The notes below the pieces were generated by a model. It saw only the letters and a program-made list of their open reading frames with translations, made no database searches and was not told the origin of the DNA. This document shows, in pieces, positions 1-8,790 of a DNA stretch of 64,000 bases (its first letter is position 1; every line of letters starts with the position of its first letter). The stretch comes from G020353115 sp964640125 (GTDB lineage: Bacteria > Bacteroidota > Bacteroidia > Bacteroidales > VadinHA17): the NCBI GenBank assembly GCA_964640125.1, contig CAZXGG010000001.1, positions 62,001-126,000 on the forward strand, written 5' to 3'. Both the position numbers and the translations under genes were made by a program.

Positions 1-507
1 TTTTATCTGTTGAGATAAAAAAACCTGCGGGGTTTGACACACTTTAATACGATATCGCTCTATCGATTTGTTGTGTTTGTTTTCGATCAGCCTGACAGAT
101 TCACTAAGGGGAATAACAGGCAAGGCATTCCCATGTTGTACAGCATGATCAAAGCACCGTTCTATCATGGATGGGGTGATTAAGGGCCTTGCACCATCAT
201 GAATAGCTACGTACCCGTTATCTCCGATTTGATCCAGGCCGTTTTTTACGGAGTCAAACCGCGACGCTCCTCCCTGCACTGTTGTATGCAAAACAGAAAA
301 TGAATACTTCTTGCACAATTCATCCCAATAATTCATCTTATCCTCCGGCAACACAACAACAATGTTCATTCCGGTGGAATACTCAAAGAAGGCCTCAATC
401 GAGTACATCAATAACGGTTTGCCTCTGAGAAGGAGGAATTGTTTTGGTACGGTGCTGTTCATGCGGTGGCTTTTTCCACCTGCAACAATAATCACGCTCT
501 GTTTCAT
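1..507 (-). CDS. ispD: 2-C-methyl-D-erythritol 4-phosphate cytidylyltransferase, IspD (3' end beyond window)
   Basis: The first 169 codons of IspD, which transfers CMP from CTP to methylerythritol phosphate in the MEP isoprenoid pathway. The N-terminus reads IIVAGGKSHRMNSTVPKQF, the glycine-rich CTP-binding loop with the conserved Arg and Lys, and VAIHDGARPLI follows at about residues 100-110, the second family signature. The family is usually 220-230 residues, so about 55 C-terminal residues lie outside the window to the left; the frame stays open to base 1. I chose ATG at 507-505; an in-frame ATG at 519-517 would add four residues. No strong ribosome binding site separates the two. Nothing looks broken. 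Confidence 0.93.
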   Translation of the reverse strand, partial: MKQSVIIVAGGKSHRMNSTVPKQFLLLRGKPLLMYSIEAFFEYSTGMNIVVVLPEDKMNYWDELCKKYSFSVLHTTVQGGASRFDSVKNGLDQIGDNGYVAIHDGARPLITPSMIERCFDHAVQHGNALPVIPLSESVRLIENKHNKSIERYRIKVCQTPQVFLSQQIK

Positions 508-690
508 ACTCCCGTTCATTATACAATCTGATCCGGTTGATCAACTAAAAATAGACATATTTTCCCATTTTTGCATGTTATGTTAAATAGAATTGATACC
601 GGAAGGTTTGCAATCAATTGTGCATTACAGTTTGGCGAAGAGGGATTTCCAAAATACACGTTTGATTTGTTCGCCATCACATAAATGATG

Positions 691-718
691 GGCTATGAAC
701 AGCTTGTTGTTCATAACC
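691..718. other. hairpin-forming inverted repeat between ispD and the 778 gene
   Basis: Arms TATGAACA (694-701) and TGTTCATA (708-715) are perfect complements around a 6-base loop, extended by GG/CC (691-692, 717-718) across one mismatch. A second hairpin, CCATCA (674-679) with TGATGG (686-691), abuts it. It lies in the 270-base gap downstream of the minus-strand membrane protein gene. No T-run follows on either strand, so a classical terminator is not obvious. I see no gene in this gap. Confidence 0.45.
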
Positions 719-777
719 TGCGGATCCGTTCAGGCGATCTTCTATTCATTATTCATGCAATTCTGGTTTACCGTGTA

Positions 778-1173
778 TCAGTAACAGATCTGTATCTGAT
801 AAAAAACATAAACCAGGTAGAGGATGGTAAGGATAAATAATGTGAAGAGGAAATAGTTATAGAAGGTTCTTGAACTTTTAATTCTTCGTCTCATCATCAT
901 TCCACCATTTGGAATAAAAAGAGCTAACAGGATCAATACAAAATGAAGATCGGTGATTAACCCGGTCAGGTCTTTATCTACGAAGATTAAATAATAGAAA
1001 AAAGTAAGGATAATGATCAGATAAACCAGGTATCCAATTTTAAGGAACATGGTCGAGACCACTCGTTTTCTATTGATCATTAGGGGTTTAGTAAAGACTG
1101 TAGCCAGGACGAAGATCAATAAAAAAGCGGAAATAACTAATAGGTGAAGAAGGAATTGAACGAAATGGCTCAT
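778..1173 (-). CDS. small integral membrane protein, four predicted TM segments
   Basis: A 131-residue protein that I do not recognise as a named family. It has four hydrophobic stretches at about residues 7-27, 44-65, 76-89 and 106-127, separated by short basic loops (NRKR; MMMRRRIKSSR), as expected of an inner-membrane protein with positive-inside loops. No catalytic motif is visible. It sits 92 bases upstream, in transcription order downstream, of the DUF4846 gene on the same strand and may end that operon. Function unknown. Confidence 0.7.
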   Translation of the reverse strand: MSHFVQFLLHLLVISAFLLIFVLATVFTKPLMINRKRVVSTMFLKIGYLVYLIIILTFFYYLIFVDKDLTGLITDLHFVLILLALFIPNGGMMMRRRIKSSRTFYNYFLFTLFILTILYLVYVFYQIQICY

Positions 1174-1265
1174 ATTCCAGGATTAAGTTATTCTACTTCA
1201 TTAGCCAAAAATAATAGATTCGGATTAATTCAGTTCCATTTTACCCGATTTTCTGGTGCCTGTAA

Positions 1266-2147
1266 TTATTCATCTGCAAACCGTTTCAAATCATTATAAT
1301 CGAAAGTCCATTCGGGTGTAACGAGTTTTCCGGAGGACGCTAATGGATACCAGGGCGAATTTCCTTGGGGATTTACCAGGATATGAATTTCCTGTGCCGG
1401 CATATAACTTTGAGCCAGTAGAAACTGGTACTCTCCGGTTTTTTCATTTAGGATCATATCGACCACGATAACAGCATGACCCGGGAATCCCCCCTGGATG
1501 AAAACGTCCCCAATTTCCATATCTTCTGTGTTCTTAACGGGTATAAGTTCCCGGTTTAACGAATAGGAACCGGCATAGGTGAACACCAGTTCCAGGTAAT
1601 CCAGAAAAGTATCATGGGAATAATCTCGTTGTGCTGTTTTTACCCACCGCATATTATGTTCGATATCGATAACCCGGAAGCCCTCAGCATATTTCACATA
1701 ATCTGCCCGTTCCCCGTTTGTGAAATTAAAAGAGATTTTTGGAAACTGATTTTTCTCAAATAGATATTCAGCCCTTAGCCGGATGATGGCATCCGCACAT
1801 TGTTGAAGGTTTTTATCTCCAATATCCAGGTTCACAACAGCGCAGTGAATTCCTTCTCCCGGCTTAACGGATCCGTCATAGAGCAATACGTTTGTACCAT
1901 GCGGTTTGAGTGGAAGGTTTCTTAAGAATGAACCAAAGGAACCTGTTTCAGCTATTGTCCTCCGGTATCCGGATTGTGTTCTAAACCGGGTAAGAATGGT
2001 TGTACCATCGCGGTTAAAAACAGAATCTTCACTATCGTTTTGTACCCTGCGAATGGATTTTCCCGCATTCCGGTCATGTGCATCATGGATACCCTGGCAG
2101 TAAACCAAAAGGGTGATAACAAGACCATACAGGGTGAAAATTTTCAT
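1266..2147 (-). CDS. DUF4846 domain-containing exported protein
   Basis: A 293-residue protein with a hydrophobic N-terminus (about residues 4-18, ending near Cys17, so signal peptide or weak lipobox) followed by a single domain resembling DUF4846. Recognisable features are SGYRRTIAETGSFGSFLRN around residue 60, a GSVKPGEGIHCAVVNLDIG stretch, and GDVFIQGGFPGHAVIVVD around 224-241. The PGHA-VVD pattern recalls NlpC/P60-like folds, but I cannot place a full catalytic triad, so enzymatic activity is open. Its ATG overlaps the TGA of the glucokinase gene in an ATGA arrangement (2144-2147), so the two are probably translationally coupled. Confidence 0.82.
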   Translation of the reverse strand: MKIFTLYGLVITLLVYCQGIHDAHDRNAGKSIRRVQNDSEDSVFNRDGTTILTRFRTQSGYRRTIAETGSFGSFLRNLPLKPHGTNVLLYDGSVKPGEGIHCAVVNLDIGDKNLQQCADAIIRLRAEYLFEKNQFPKISFNFTNGERADYVKYAEGFRVIDIEHNMRWVKTAQRDYSHDTFLDYLELVFTYAGSYSLNRELIPVKNTEDMEIGDVFIQGGFPGHAVIVVDMILNEKTGEYQFLLAQSYMPAQEIHILVNPQGNSPWYPLASSGKLVTPEWTFDYNDLKRFADE

Positions 2148-3115
2148 TGGGCCTGTTTTTCTTCCTCATTCCACACCAGGGCACTTGCACCCAAAATTGC
2201 AGCATGAGCACCATTGAGTTTTGAGGGCAGCAATTTTACTTTGTTTTTATATATTTTCAGCAGGTTTTCTTCCATATACTGTTTGGTGGGTTTAAAAATA
2301 AAATCGCCGGCATTGGCTAATCCGCCAAACAGAAAGATGGCTTCCGGGCTGGAGAATGCGACACAATCGGCGAGTACTTTCCCAAGGATTTCTCCGGTAA
2401 AATCAAAAGCATCGAGTGCAATTTTATCATCATTTTTTGCGGCATCATGAATTATTTTAGCATTCATTTTATTGTATGCGATACTCCGTAAACTGCTCGG
2501 TTGGGCGGTGTCGGCAAGCAGTTCGAACACGGTTCGTTTTATTCCCGGGGCAGAAGCATAGGTTTCCAGACAACCTCTTCTTCCGCAGGCACATTCCCTT
2601 CCCATGGGATCAACCAGTATGTGTCCAATCTCTCCGGCAAAACCGTCATGCCCGTAAACCAGGTTTCCGTTTACCACCACTCCGCTACCCACGCCTGTCC
2701 CCAGGGTAATCATTATAAAATCATTCATCCCCTGAGCACCTCCATACATCATCTCGCCTATGGCAGCAGCATTGGCATCGTTGGTCAGGACAATGGTGGG
2801 AAAATCAAAATATTGCTTCATTAGATCCACCAGGGGAATAACCCCTTTCCAAATCAAATTGGGGGCATATTCAATGGTTCCCAAATAATAATTCCCATTG
2901 GGTGCACCAATTCCAATTCCTTTGACCTGAACGTCTTCCTTCAAATCCTCCAGCATCCGGTTAACATCCTTTACAATTGCTCTCAGGAATAGTTCTATTT
3001 CAGCGTGGGCCTGGGATGAGATAGCGCTTTCAGCCAGACACTTCCCGTCCCGGTCAATCACTCCCAGAACGGAATTCGTTCCACCAATATCAATACCAAT
3101 AGCAACCTCTTTCAT
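2144..3115 (-). CDS. ROK-family glucokinase
   Basis: A 323-residue ROK sugar kinase, probably phosphorylating glucose at C6 with ATP in the cytoplasm. The phosphate loop GIDIGGTNSVLG is at residues 7-18, the catalytic Asp113 lies in VLTNDANAAA, the adenosine site GTGVG is at 139-143, the sugar-contacting EIGH at 162-165, and the ROK zinc site is C175, C177 and C182 (CACGRRGC). Length is normal. The preferred substrate cannot be fixed from sequence, since N-acetylmannosamine and fructose kinases share this frame. It leads the DUF4846 gene with a 4-base overlap, and a TACATTTG promoter box lies 55 bases upstream. Confidence 0.93.
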   Translation of the reverse strand: MKEVAIGIDIGGTNSVLGVIDRDGKCLAESAISSQAHAEIELFLRAIVKDVNRMLEDLKEDVQVKGIGIGAPNGNYYLGTIEYAPNLIWKGVIPLVDLMKQYFDFPTIVLTNDANAAAIGEMMYGGAQGMNDFIMITLGTGVGSGVVVNGNLVYGHDGFAGEIGHILVDPMGRECACGRRGCLETYASAPGIKRTVFELLADTAQPSSLRSIAYNKMNAKIIHDAAKNDDKIALDAFDFTGEILGKVLADCVAFSSPEAIFLFGGLANAGDFIFKPTKQYMEENLLKIYKNKVKLLPSKLNGAHAAILGASALVWNEEEKQAQ

Positions 3116-3170
3116 GTTTGTATCGTGTTACAGGATTAGATGACCATCCCCCGGTCGATTCGCCGGTTAG

Positions 3171-3199
3171 CAAATGTAAAAAGTATTCCGTATGAACAA
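3171..3199 (-). promoter_or_regulatory. Bacteroidota-type promoter of the glucokinase gene
   Basis: On the minus strand TTG (3199-3197) is followed after 18 bases by TACATTTG (3178-3171), matching the TTG-N19-TAnnTTTG pattern with a one-base shorter spacer. The start codon is at 3115. No experimental support. Confidence 0.42.
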
Positions 3200-3201
3200 C
3201 C

Positions 3202-3930
3202 TTACAATTTCTCAAATTCTACAACAAAACAATCCGGATAATCAGCATTTAGCTTTTTTACCAGTCGTTCCGCGTCATTGCGGTTTGGAAAGGCACCAAT
3301 GATAATCCGATAAACTTTCACCATGTTGATGATCACCACCTGGACGGTTACCTCATTTTGGTATCTGTCTTTCAGGTTTTCGGTTATCCTCATCAGGTTT
3401 GCCAGCTCTTTGAAACTTCCAATCTGTACACCAAAACCTGCGGGATAAACCCGTCGGGCAAGCAATTCATAAAACTCCTGTTCCCCTGTATCCTGTTGCG
3501 GCGCTTCAACAGTTGTTTGGTCGGAGGTTCCTGTCTTTATGCCAAGCACTTCAACCTTGACATCTACAAGACCCAGGGGGATAAAATCCAGTTGTTGAGC
3601 GGCCTTTTTTGACAGGTCAATTACTCTTCCTTCCACAAATGGTCCCCGGTCATTGATCCGTACAATGGTTGTCTTATTATTGGAAAGATTGGTTACTTTT
3701 ACCTCTGTTCCAAACGGCAAAGAAAGATGTGCAGCTGTTAGTTTGTCATGATCATAGATCTCCCCACTGGCAGTGGTCCGCCCCTGAAACTTATCACCAT
3801 AGAAGGATGCTTTCCCATATTGAATATAAACATCCTGTCCGGCTGACGTTATGGACAGGGTTGCTATAAGCAAACAAAAAGAAAGTAAATTCCCTGGTCT
3901 TTTCATGCAATATGGTTTGTTTCCGTTCAT
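3202..3930 (-). CDS. rlpA: RlpA-family septal ring lytic transglycosylase with SPOR domain
   Basis: A 242-residue exported protein. After a signal peptide ending around ITSAGQ comes a double-psi beta-barrel (about residues 35-130), with the RlpA pattern TTASGEIYD, AAHLSLPFGT and RINDRGPF, the His and Asp of the last two being the likely catalytic pair. A SPOR domain follows at about 165-242, which in this family binds denuded glycan strands at the division septum. RlpA proteins cleave such naked glycan. The start at 3930 is preceded by AGGTGG; an internal ATG at 3906 (MKRPGNLL) gives a tidier signal peptide and is a reasonable alternative. It lies 17 bases from the M16 protease gene, same strand. 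Confidence 0.9.
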   Translation of the reverse strand: MNGNKPYCMKRPGNLLSFCLLIATLSITSAGQDVYIQYGKASFYGDKFQGRTTASGEIYDHDKLTAAHLSLPFGTEVKVTNLSNNKTTIVRINDRGPFVEGRVIDLSKKAAQQLDFIPLGLVDVKVEVLGIKTGTSDQTTVEAPQQDTGEQEFYELLARRVYPAGFGVQIGSFKELANLMRITENLKDRYQNEVTVQVVIINMVKVYRIIIGAFPNRNDAERLVKKLNADYPDCFVVEFEKL

Positions 3931-3947
3931 GGGTTTACCACCTGGGA

Positions 3948-6872
3948 TTAATAACCAAATAGTTCCTCAAGCGTTAATTCCTTAACTGATCCAAGGTTTT
4001 TCAGAACATCCATATCGATCATATCTCTGCTTCCCAATACAAGGAAGTTATAATGTTTCCCGGAAATATGGTTGTTGGTGAAATCTTCTAGCTCTTCCAA
4101 TGTAACTGTTTGCATGGTTTCATACACATCTTTGCGAATATCGTATTCAATACCACGATCTTTGTTTATCTGATAGGTGCTGTAAATATTTGTTTTTGTT
4201 ATTCTTTCAGTTTCAATACGTTTCATGATTGTTTCACGGGCAAGATCGAATTGTTTTTGCGCTTTTGGCATGTTGTTCATTAACTCAAGCATTGCATCGG
4301 TTGCAGTTTTCAGCTTGTCTGCCTGGGTCCCAACGTAGGAATAAACATAATGCGATTTATCCGGTTTTGATGGTATACTGAATGTGGCAAAGGCAGAATA
4401 GGCCAGCGCACGGGATTCCCGGATCTCCTGAAAAACGATATTCGACCCAAAATATTCATTGAAGAGCTGTGCCATGGGTATTAATTCATGGTTAAATTTC
4501 GTGTCTTTTGTTAAAAACAGGATATTTGCCTGAACCATGTCATAATCCACAAAATAGACCTGGTTTTCGTCGGTCTCTTTTTCTGCAAAATAGACTTGTT
4601 CCGGATATTCTTTTAAAATGGCCGGGATGATGTGAAAACGATCAAGGATAACACGAGCGTCAGATAAATCGATTTCCCCATAGAAAAAGATCCGGTGTTT
4701 ATATTCAGTCAAGTCTTTCAATAGATCGGTAAGTTCCCCGGGGTCAATGTTCAATAATTCTTCCTCCGGAATGAGATGGGTAAACGGAGATTGTTGGCCA
4801 TACATCCCATAGTTGAACAAGCCACCCCATAAAATCGAATTTTTGTTCAGCTTTGCATCTGCTCGGGATTTCAGGATTCCATCAACATAATCCTCGTATG
4901 CTTTCTGATCCGGTTCCACATTTGACAACACGTGTTCCAGTAGTTCAACCCCTTTCTCAAAAGATTTCTCCAATCCGGTAATGTAAATATAAGATCGTTC
5001 ATTTCCGGCATATACACCCATACTGAGACCCAGTTTAAACCATTCTTTCTGAAGATCTGCTGCAGAATAATCATCTGTTCCCAGATAGGGTAGGTAGTTA
5101 ACCGCAAGTGGCAATTTGATATTATGATTCTTACCCATATCCAGGATATATTGCAGGGTGAATATATCATTGGTTTTGTTTTCGATATAGCTGATATCAA
5201 TTCCACTACCCAGTTTTCGAGAGGTTATTTCTTCTTCAAAATCAACAAAAACCGGTTCAATCGGTTCGGGTTGGTCTTTGATAAATTCTTTGTAAAAACC
5301 AGATTGGTCTTCCCTGTTTATCGGCACCGAAGTAATTTGTGGTTTTTCAACTTTAACCAGATTATCATTTTCTCCGGTTTGTTTATATACAAGCACATAG
5401 TTTTCATTATACTGATTTTGCGCAAACTCCGTGATCTCTGTTTTATCAATCTCTTCCAGATCATCCAGAAAGGAAACCAGGTTGACATAATCAACATCTT
5501 TTACAAAACCATCAACATAGTTAAATACTCTGGCATAATTGCTTTCCTGCTGGCGCATTTCCGACAGTTTAAGGTCATTGATCACGGCTTCGATGGTCCA
5601 ATCCTCAAACTCTCCCGATTTAATCTTCTCAACTTCTGCAAGCAAAAGATCCTGTACCTCTTCAAGGGTTTGACTTTCGCGTGGTGTTCCATAGAAATAA
5701 TGTGCTCCATAATCGGCAAGAAAATAGGGATAACATCCGGCAGACAACACCTTCTGTTCCTGAACCAGGTTCAGGTCAATTAATCCTGCCTGGCTATTGC
5801 TAAGGATCATATCGATCAGCGTGACATATTTATAATCTTCTGAATTCATTCCGTTAAAGCGAAATGCCAGGATCAGGTTTTCGGCAGATGGCCCCGTGAC
5901 CGTATCAACAATGGGCTGATCAATTGCCGGTGCTTCTGGGCGTGCTTGGACAGGCAAATCACCCGGTTCCATATCCCCGAAATGTGCATCAATGATTTGA
6001 ATGGTCTCTTCAAAGTCAAGATCTCCAGATAATACAATTGCCATATTGTTTGGAACATAATAGGTTTCAGCAAAATGATAAATATTAACCAGTGATGGAT
6101 TTTTCAGGTGTTCAGGTAATCCAATAATAGAACGCCCATAGGGGTGATCTCCGAACATTTTGGACATCAACACTTCATCGGCTCGAACATTATCATCATC
6201 CTGATACATATTATACTCTTCATAAACTGTTTCGAGTTCGGTATGAAAAATACGCAGGACCATATCCGTGAACCGCTCACTTTCCAGTTTTGCCCATTGT
6301 TCCAGTTCATTCGATGGTATGTCGTTAATGTAAACAGTCATATCATAGTCGGTACCGGCATTGGTCCCTGTTGCCCCAATACTAGCAGCCAGTTTGTCAT
6401 AATCATTGGCGACCGCAAAACGGGCTGCAAGAGCAGATACACTATCGATCTTAAAATAAAGCTGTGTCTTTGTCTCCGGGTCCTGGGTATTACGGTGTTG
6501 TTCAAACAGATTCGAGATTTCATCCAGGAGTGGTTTCTCTTTCTCCCAATCAAGCGTTCCGATTTCATCCGTCCCCTTAAACATCATGTGTTCAAAATAG
6601 TGGGCGAGACCCGTTGTTTCGACGGGATCTGAAGCGGATCCTGCTCTGACTGCTATGGCGGTATAAATTCTGGGCTCATCTTTGTTATCGGTAAGGTAGA
6701 CCTTTAACCCATTTGCCAGTGTATAAATCCTTGCCTTTACAGGATCGTTGGTGACATATTCATAGGTAAAACCGTTTTTATCGGTTTTCTGCTTTACCTC
6801 GTACTTTTCTGTTGTACAAGCAGAAAGAAGAAGTACAAAAAGCAGGATCTGAAAGAAATGTCGTTTTTTCAT
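3948..6872 (-). CDS. M16-family zinc metallopeptidase, lipoprotein
   Basis: A 974-residue insulinase/pitrilysin-type protease with two tandem M16 halves. The first half carries the inverted zinc motif HYFEH (His91, Glu94, His95) and a downstream ETVYEEYNM supplying the third ligand; the second half lacks an HxxEH motif, as normal in two-domain M16 enzymes. The N-terminus has a lipobox LLLSAC with Cys19, so it should be an envelope lipoprotein. I chose ATG at 6872 because a longer in-frame start (6938) would put 22 polar residues before the signal peptide and overlap the preceding gene. It lies 8 bases after the Big_5 lipoprotein gene, so one transcript is likely. Substrate unknown. Confidence 0.92.
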   Translation of the reverse strand: MKKRHFFQILLFVLLLSACTTEKYEVKQKTDKNGFTYEYVTNDPVKARIYTLANGLKVYLTDNKDEPRIYTAIAVRAGSASDPVETTGLAHYFEHMMFKGTDEIGTLDWEKEKPLLDEISNLFEQHRNTQDPETKTQLYFKIDSVSALAARFAVANDYDKLAASIGATGTNAGTDYDMTVYINDIPSNELEQWAKLESERFTDMVLRIFHTELETVYEEYNMYQDDDNVRADEVLMSKMFGDHPYGRSIIGLPEHLKNPSLVNIYHFAETYYVPNNMAIVLSGDLDFEETIQIIDAHFGDMEPGDLPVQARPEAPAIDQPIVDTVTGPSAENLILAFRFNGMNSEDYKYVTLIDMILSNSQAGLIDLNLVQEQKVLSAGCYPYFLADYGAHYFYGTPRESQTLEEVQDLLLAEVEKIKSGEFEDWTIEAVINDLKLSEMRQQESNYARVFNYVDGFVKDVDYVNLVSFLDDLEEIDKTEITEFAQNQYNENYVLVYKQTGENDNLVKVEKPQITSVPINREDQSGFYKEFIKDQPEPIEPVFVDFEEEITSRKLGSGIDISYIENKTNDIFTLQYILDMGKNHNIKLPLAVNYLPYLGTDDYSAADLQKEWFKLGLSMGVYAGNERSYIYITGLEKSFEKGVELLEHVLSNVEPDQKAYEDYVDGILKSRADAKLNKNSILWGGLFNYGMYGQQSPFTHLIPEEELLNIDPGELTDLLKDLTEYKHRIFFYGEIDLSDARVILDRFHIIPAILKEYPEQVYFAEKETDENQVYFVDYDMVQANILFLTKDTKFNHELIPMAQLFNEYFGSNIVFQEIRESRALAYSAFATFSIPSKPDKSHYVYSYVGTQADKLKTATDAMLELMNNMPKAQKQFDLARETIMKRIETERITKTNIYSTYQINKDRGIEYDIRKDVYETMQTVTLEELEDFTNNHISGKHYNFLVLGSRDMIDMDVLKNLGSVKELTLEELFGY

Positions 6873-6880
6873 GGTTTGCG

Positions 6881-8674
6881 TTATTTGTTTAGGAATTGAT
6901 CGGTTTGTTTTTTTGTCCGGTATGTTTGAATGATCCATTCAATTTCGTATTCCCAATTGGATCTGACCTCGATCTCCTCATCGTAAAACAGCACCTCTTC
7001 GGGTTGTATTTTTTTAGAAAAGTCGCCCGTATCCCATTTCCCATTTGAATTCCAGTCAACGATCGATTTCAATTTGTATGGTCCCGGTTTAAGATACCGG
7101 AATGTGATCAGAGAATCCTTTTCAACAGATGTTTCTTTCAGGATGTTATCTTTTCCATCCATTAATTGAACCACAAGATGCTGTTTAACATTGGAAACAG
7201 AGAGCAGGATTGCACCATAATAATCCATGGACTGGGTTTTAAAACGCCATGTTGTGGTATCGTGGGTAACCCGATAGAGATCGATAAAGGCCCCTGGAAA
7301 TAATGTCAGGCTGTAGAAGCTGTTTTCCTTCCATGATGGTGAGATGAAAAATGTACGATACCCCAATGTATCCCCTGCGAGTTTAAAAAGAACGGGATGC
7401 TGCAACGTATCTTCACTTTCAACAAGTTCTATCCTGGAGGTATCAATTTGATGAATCGGTGTGGGTGTTTCCAGCCTGATTTTCCCATTCAGATCAAATC
7501 CTCTGCCACTGGAAAGATTCGTAGTTATGCTGAGTTGAGGTGCCGGCTCCTCTTCTGGCTCGGTATCTCTCCCTCTTGTTCTGGGTTGGATCGGTTTGGT
7601 ATATCGGAGGGTGATGGTATCCTTGAATTCGACCAGATTATTGGTGCTGTCGTTTTTTAAATAGAGAACCTCAATATCCAGAAACTCAAGGTTGCTTATG
7701 GAGGTATCACTGATCCAAAAACTAACTGAATCTCCGTTCACATATCGTTCAAGCAGATACCAAGCCGTATCAGCATCCCTCTCCACCAGATGAATTTCGG
7801 GAATCGTTTTCAGTGGCTCGTTGAAAATGAACAACAAATGCTCCGGTCGCTTTCTCTCTGTGGTTTTTAAATATTGTTCGAATTTCTCTTCCTGAAACAG
7901 GTACAGCTTAAGGTTTTGAATAACCGGTGGATTTACTGTAATGGCAGTCGAATCCAACCGGATTGTATCCAATAATGGCTGAACGTCTGGCTTTACAACG
8001 ATCATCGAATCAAGAAACGCTATGAATTCGCCGGGCTGATCATACCTGTAATTCATGTTGGCATCCTTTAATGCATACAGCCTGAAGGTATCTGCTTTCA
8101 AATTATTGAGCCGGAAATTCCCAAATTCATCGGCTTTGCTTACATAATTGGGTACAAGGTTTGTAAACGCAGAATCTTCCAGGTTTTCATGTAGAAGAAT
8201 ATAAACATTCTCTTCCATTTCAAGGTTAAATGCTCGGATTACATTACCTGAAATGGATAATGAATCAATCCGTTCACCCGTAGAGATAACAAATTCAAAA
8301 TTTTCCAGGGGATTACCTTCGTTGTTATCCACAATGGCGTCGAAAAAATTAAAGGTATAGGTGGTATTGGGAGTAAGATCCTCCGATAATTCCACCATGA
8401 GGGATTTCCCTTTAAGTCGTATTTCAGGCCTTGCCGTAAGAGGGGGAGAAACGAGTAATTTCTGATAAACTTCCTTCAATTGAATATATTCATCAAAGGT
8501 AATTTCAAATTTGTTGGTTTGAACGTTGGTGGAATAGTTTTCCGGGATACTTTTTTTGATTTCTGGCGGTGATTCATCCAATTTACCACCGGAAGGAGTG
8601 CCCACTTTGGCACAATAATAGAGGAAAATGAATGTGGTTCCGATGAGCAGTAATATGACATGCTTTGCCTTCAA
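6881..8674 (-). CDS. lipoprotein with N-terminal Big_5 (SbsA-like Ig) domain
   Basis: A 597-residue envelope protein. A hydrophobic N-terminus ends at Cys21 (FLYYCAKVG), probably a lipid-modified cysteine. Residues about 30-135 match the bacterial Ig-like Big_5 pattern (PPEIKKSIPENYSTNV, FDEYIQLKEVYQKLLVSPP, LTPNTTYTFNF). The rest contains beta-rich segments and a C-terminal RYLKPGPYKLKSIVDWNSNGK motif like the DUF2141/Big-type strands seen in Bacteroidota surface proteins. No enzymatic residues are evident; a structural role in the envelope is the usual guess. It is the first gene of the unit with the M16 protease and is divergent from lgt. Confidence 0.85.
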   Translation of the reverse strand: MKAKHVILLLIGTTFIFLYYCAKVGTPSGGKLDESPPEIKKSIPENYSTNVQTNKFEITFDEYIQLKEVYQKLLVSPPLTARPEIRLKGKSLMVELSEDLTPNTTYTFNFFDAIVDNNEGNPLENFEFVISTGERIDSLSISGNVIRAFNLEMEENVYILLHENLEDSAFTNLVPNYVSKADEFGNFRLNNLKADTFRLYALKDANMNYRYDQPGEFIAFLDSMIVVKPDVQPLLDTIRLDSTAITVNPPVIQNLKLYLFQEEKFEQYLKTTERKRPEHLLFIFNEPLKTIPEIHLVERDADTAWYLLERYVNGDSVSFWISDTSISNLEFLDIEVLYLKNDSTNNLVEFKDTITLRYTKPIQPRTRGRDTEPEEEPAPQLSITTNLSSGRGFDLNGKIRLETPTPIHQIDTSRIELVESEDTLQHPVLFKLAGDTLGYRTFFISPSWKENSFYSLTLFPGAFIDLYRVTHDTTTWRFKTQSMDYYGAILLSVSNVKQHLVVQLMDGKDNILKETSVEKDSLITFRYLKPGPYKLKSIVDWNSNGKWDTGDFSKKIQPEEVLFYDEEIEVRSNWEYEIEWIIQTYRTKKQTDQFLNK

Positions 8675-8705
8675 TCTGGTAAACTGGCTTTTACAGTGAT
8701 CTCTG

Positions 8706-8713
8706 CAAACTTA
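8706..8713 (-). promoter_or_regulatory. candidate -7 box of the Big_5 lipoprotein gene
   Basis: TAAGTTTG on the minus strand fits TAnnTTTG, 32 bases before the start codon at 8674. I found no clear -33 element, so this is a weak call. Confidence 0.25.
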
Positions 8714-8766
8714 CAAAGAATATGGTGATTTTAATGGTTAGGGGAAAAGTAATTGGATATATTTTG

Positions 8767-8774
8767 TAGATTTG
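8767..8774 (+). promoter_or_regulatory. candidate -7 box of lgt
   Basis: TAGATTTG fits TAnnTTTG and ends 16 bases before the lgt ATG. No convincing -33 element at the usual distance. Confidence 0.3.
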
Positions 8775-8790
8775 AAGACTAAATTGCTTG

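Noticed and set aside
4927..4936. Palindrome AACACGTGTT resembling a parS core
   Set aside because: The flanks do not match the parS consensus and it lies inside the M16 coding region.
5124..5783. 219-codon open frame on the plus strand
   Set aside because: It lies fully inside the well-supported M16 protease gene on the other strand and its product is an antisense shadow with no domain.
6144..6632. 162-codon open frame on the plus strand
   Set aside because: Antisense to the M16 protease catalytic region; no ribosome site or domain.
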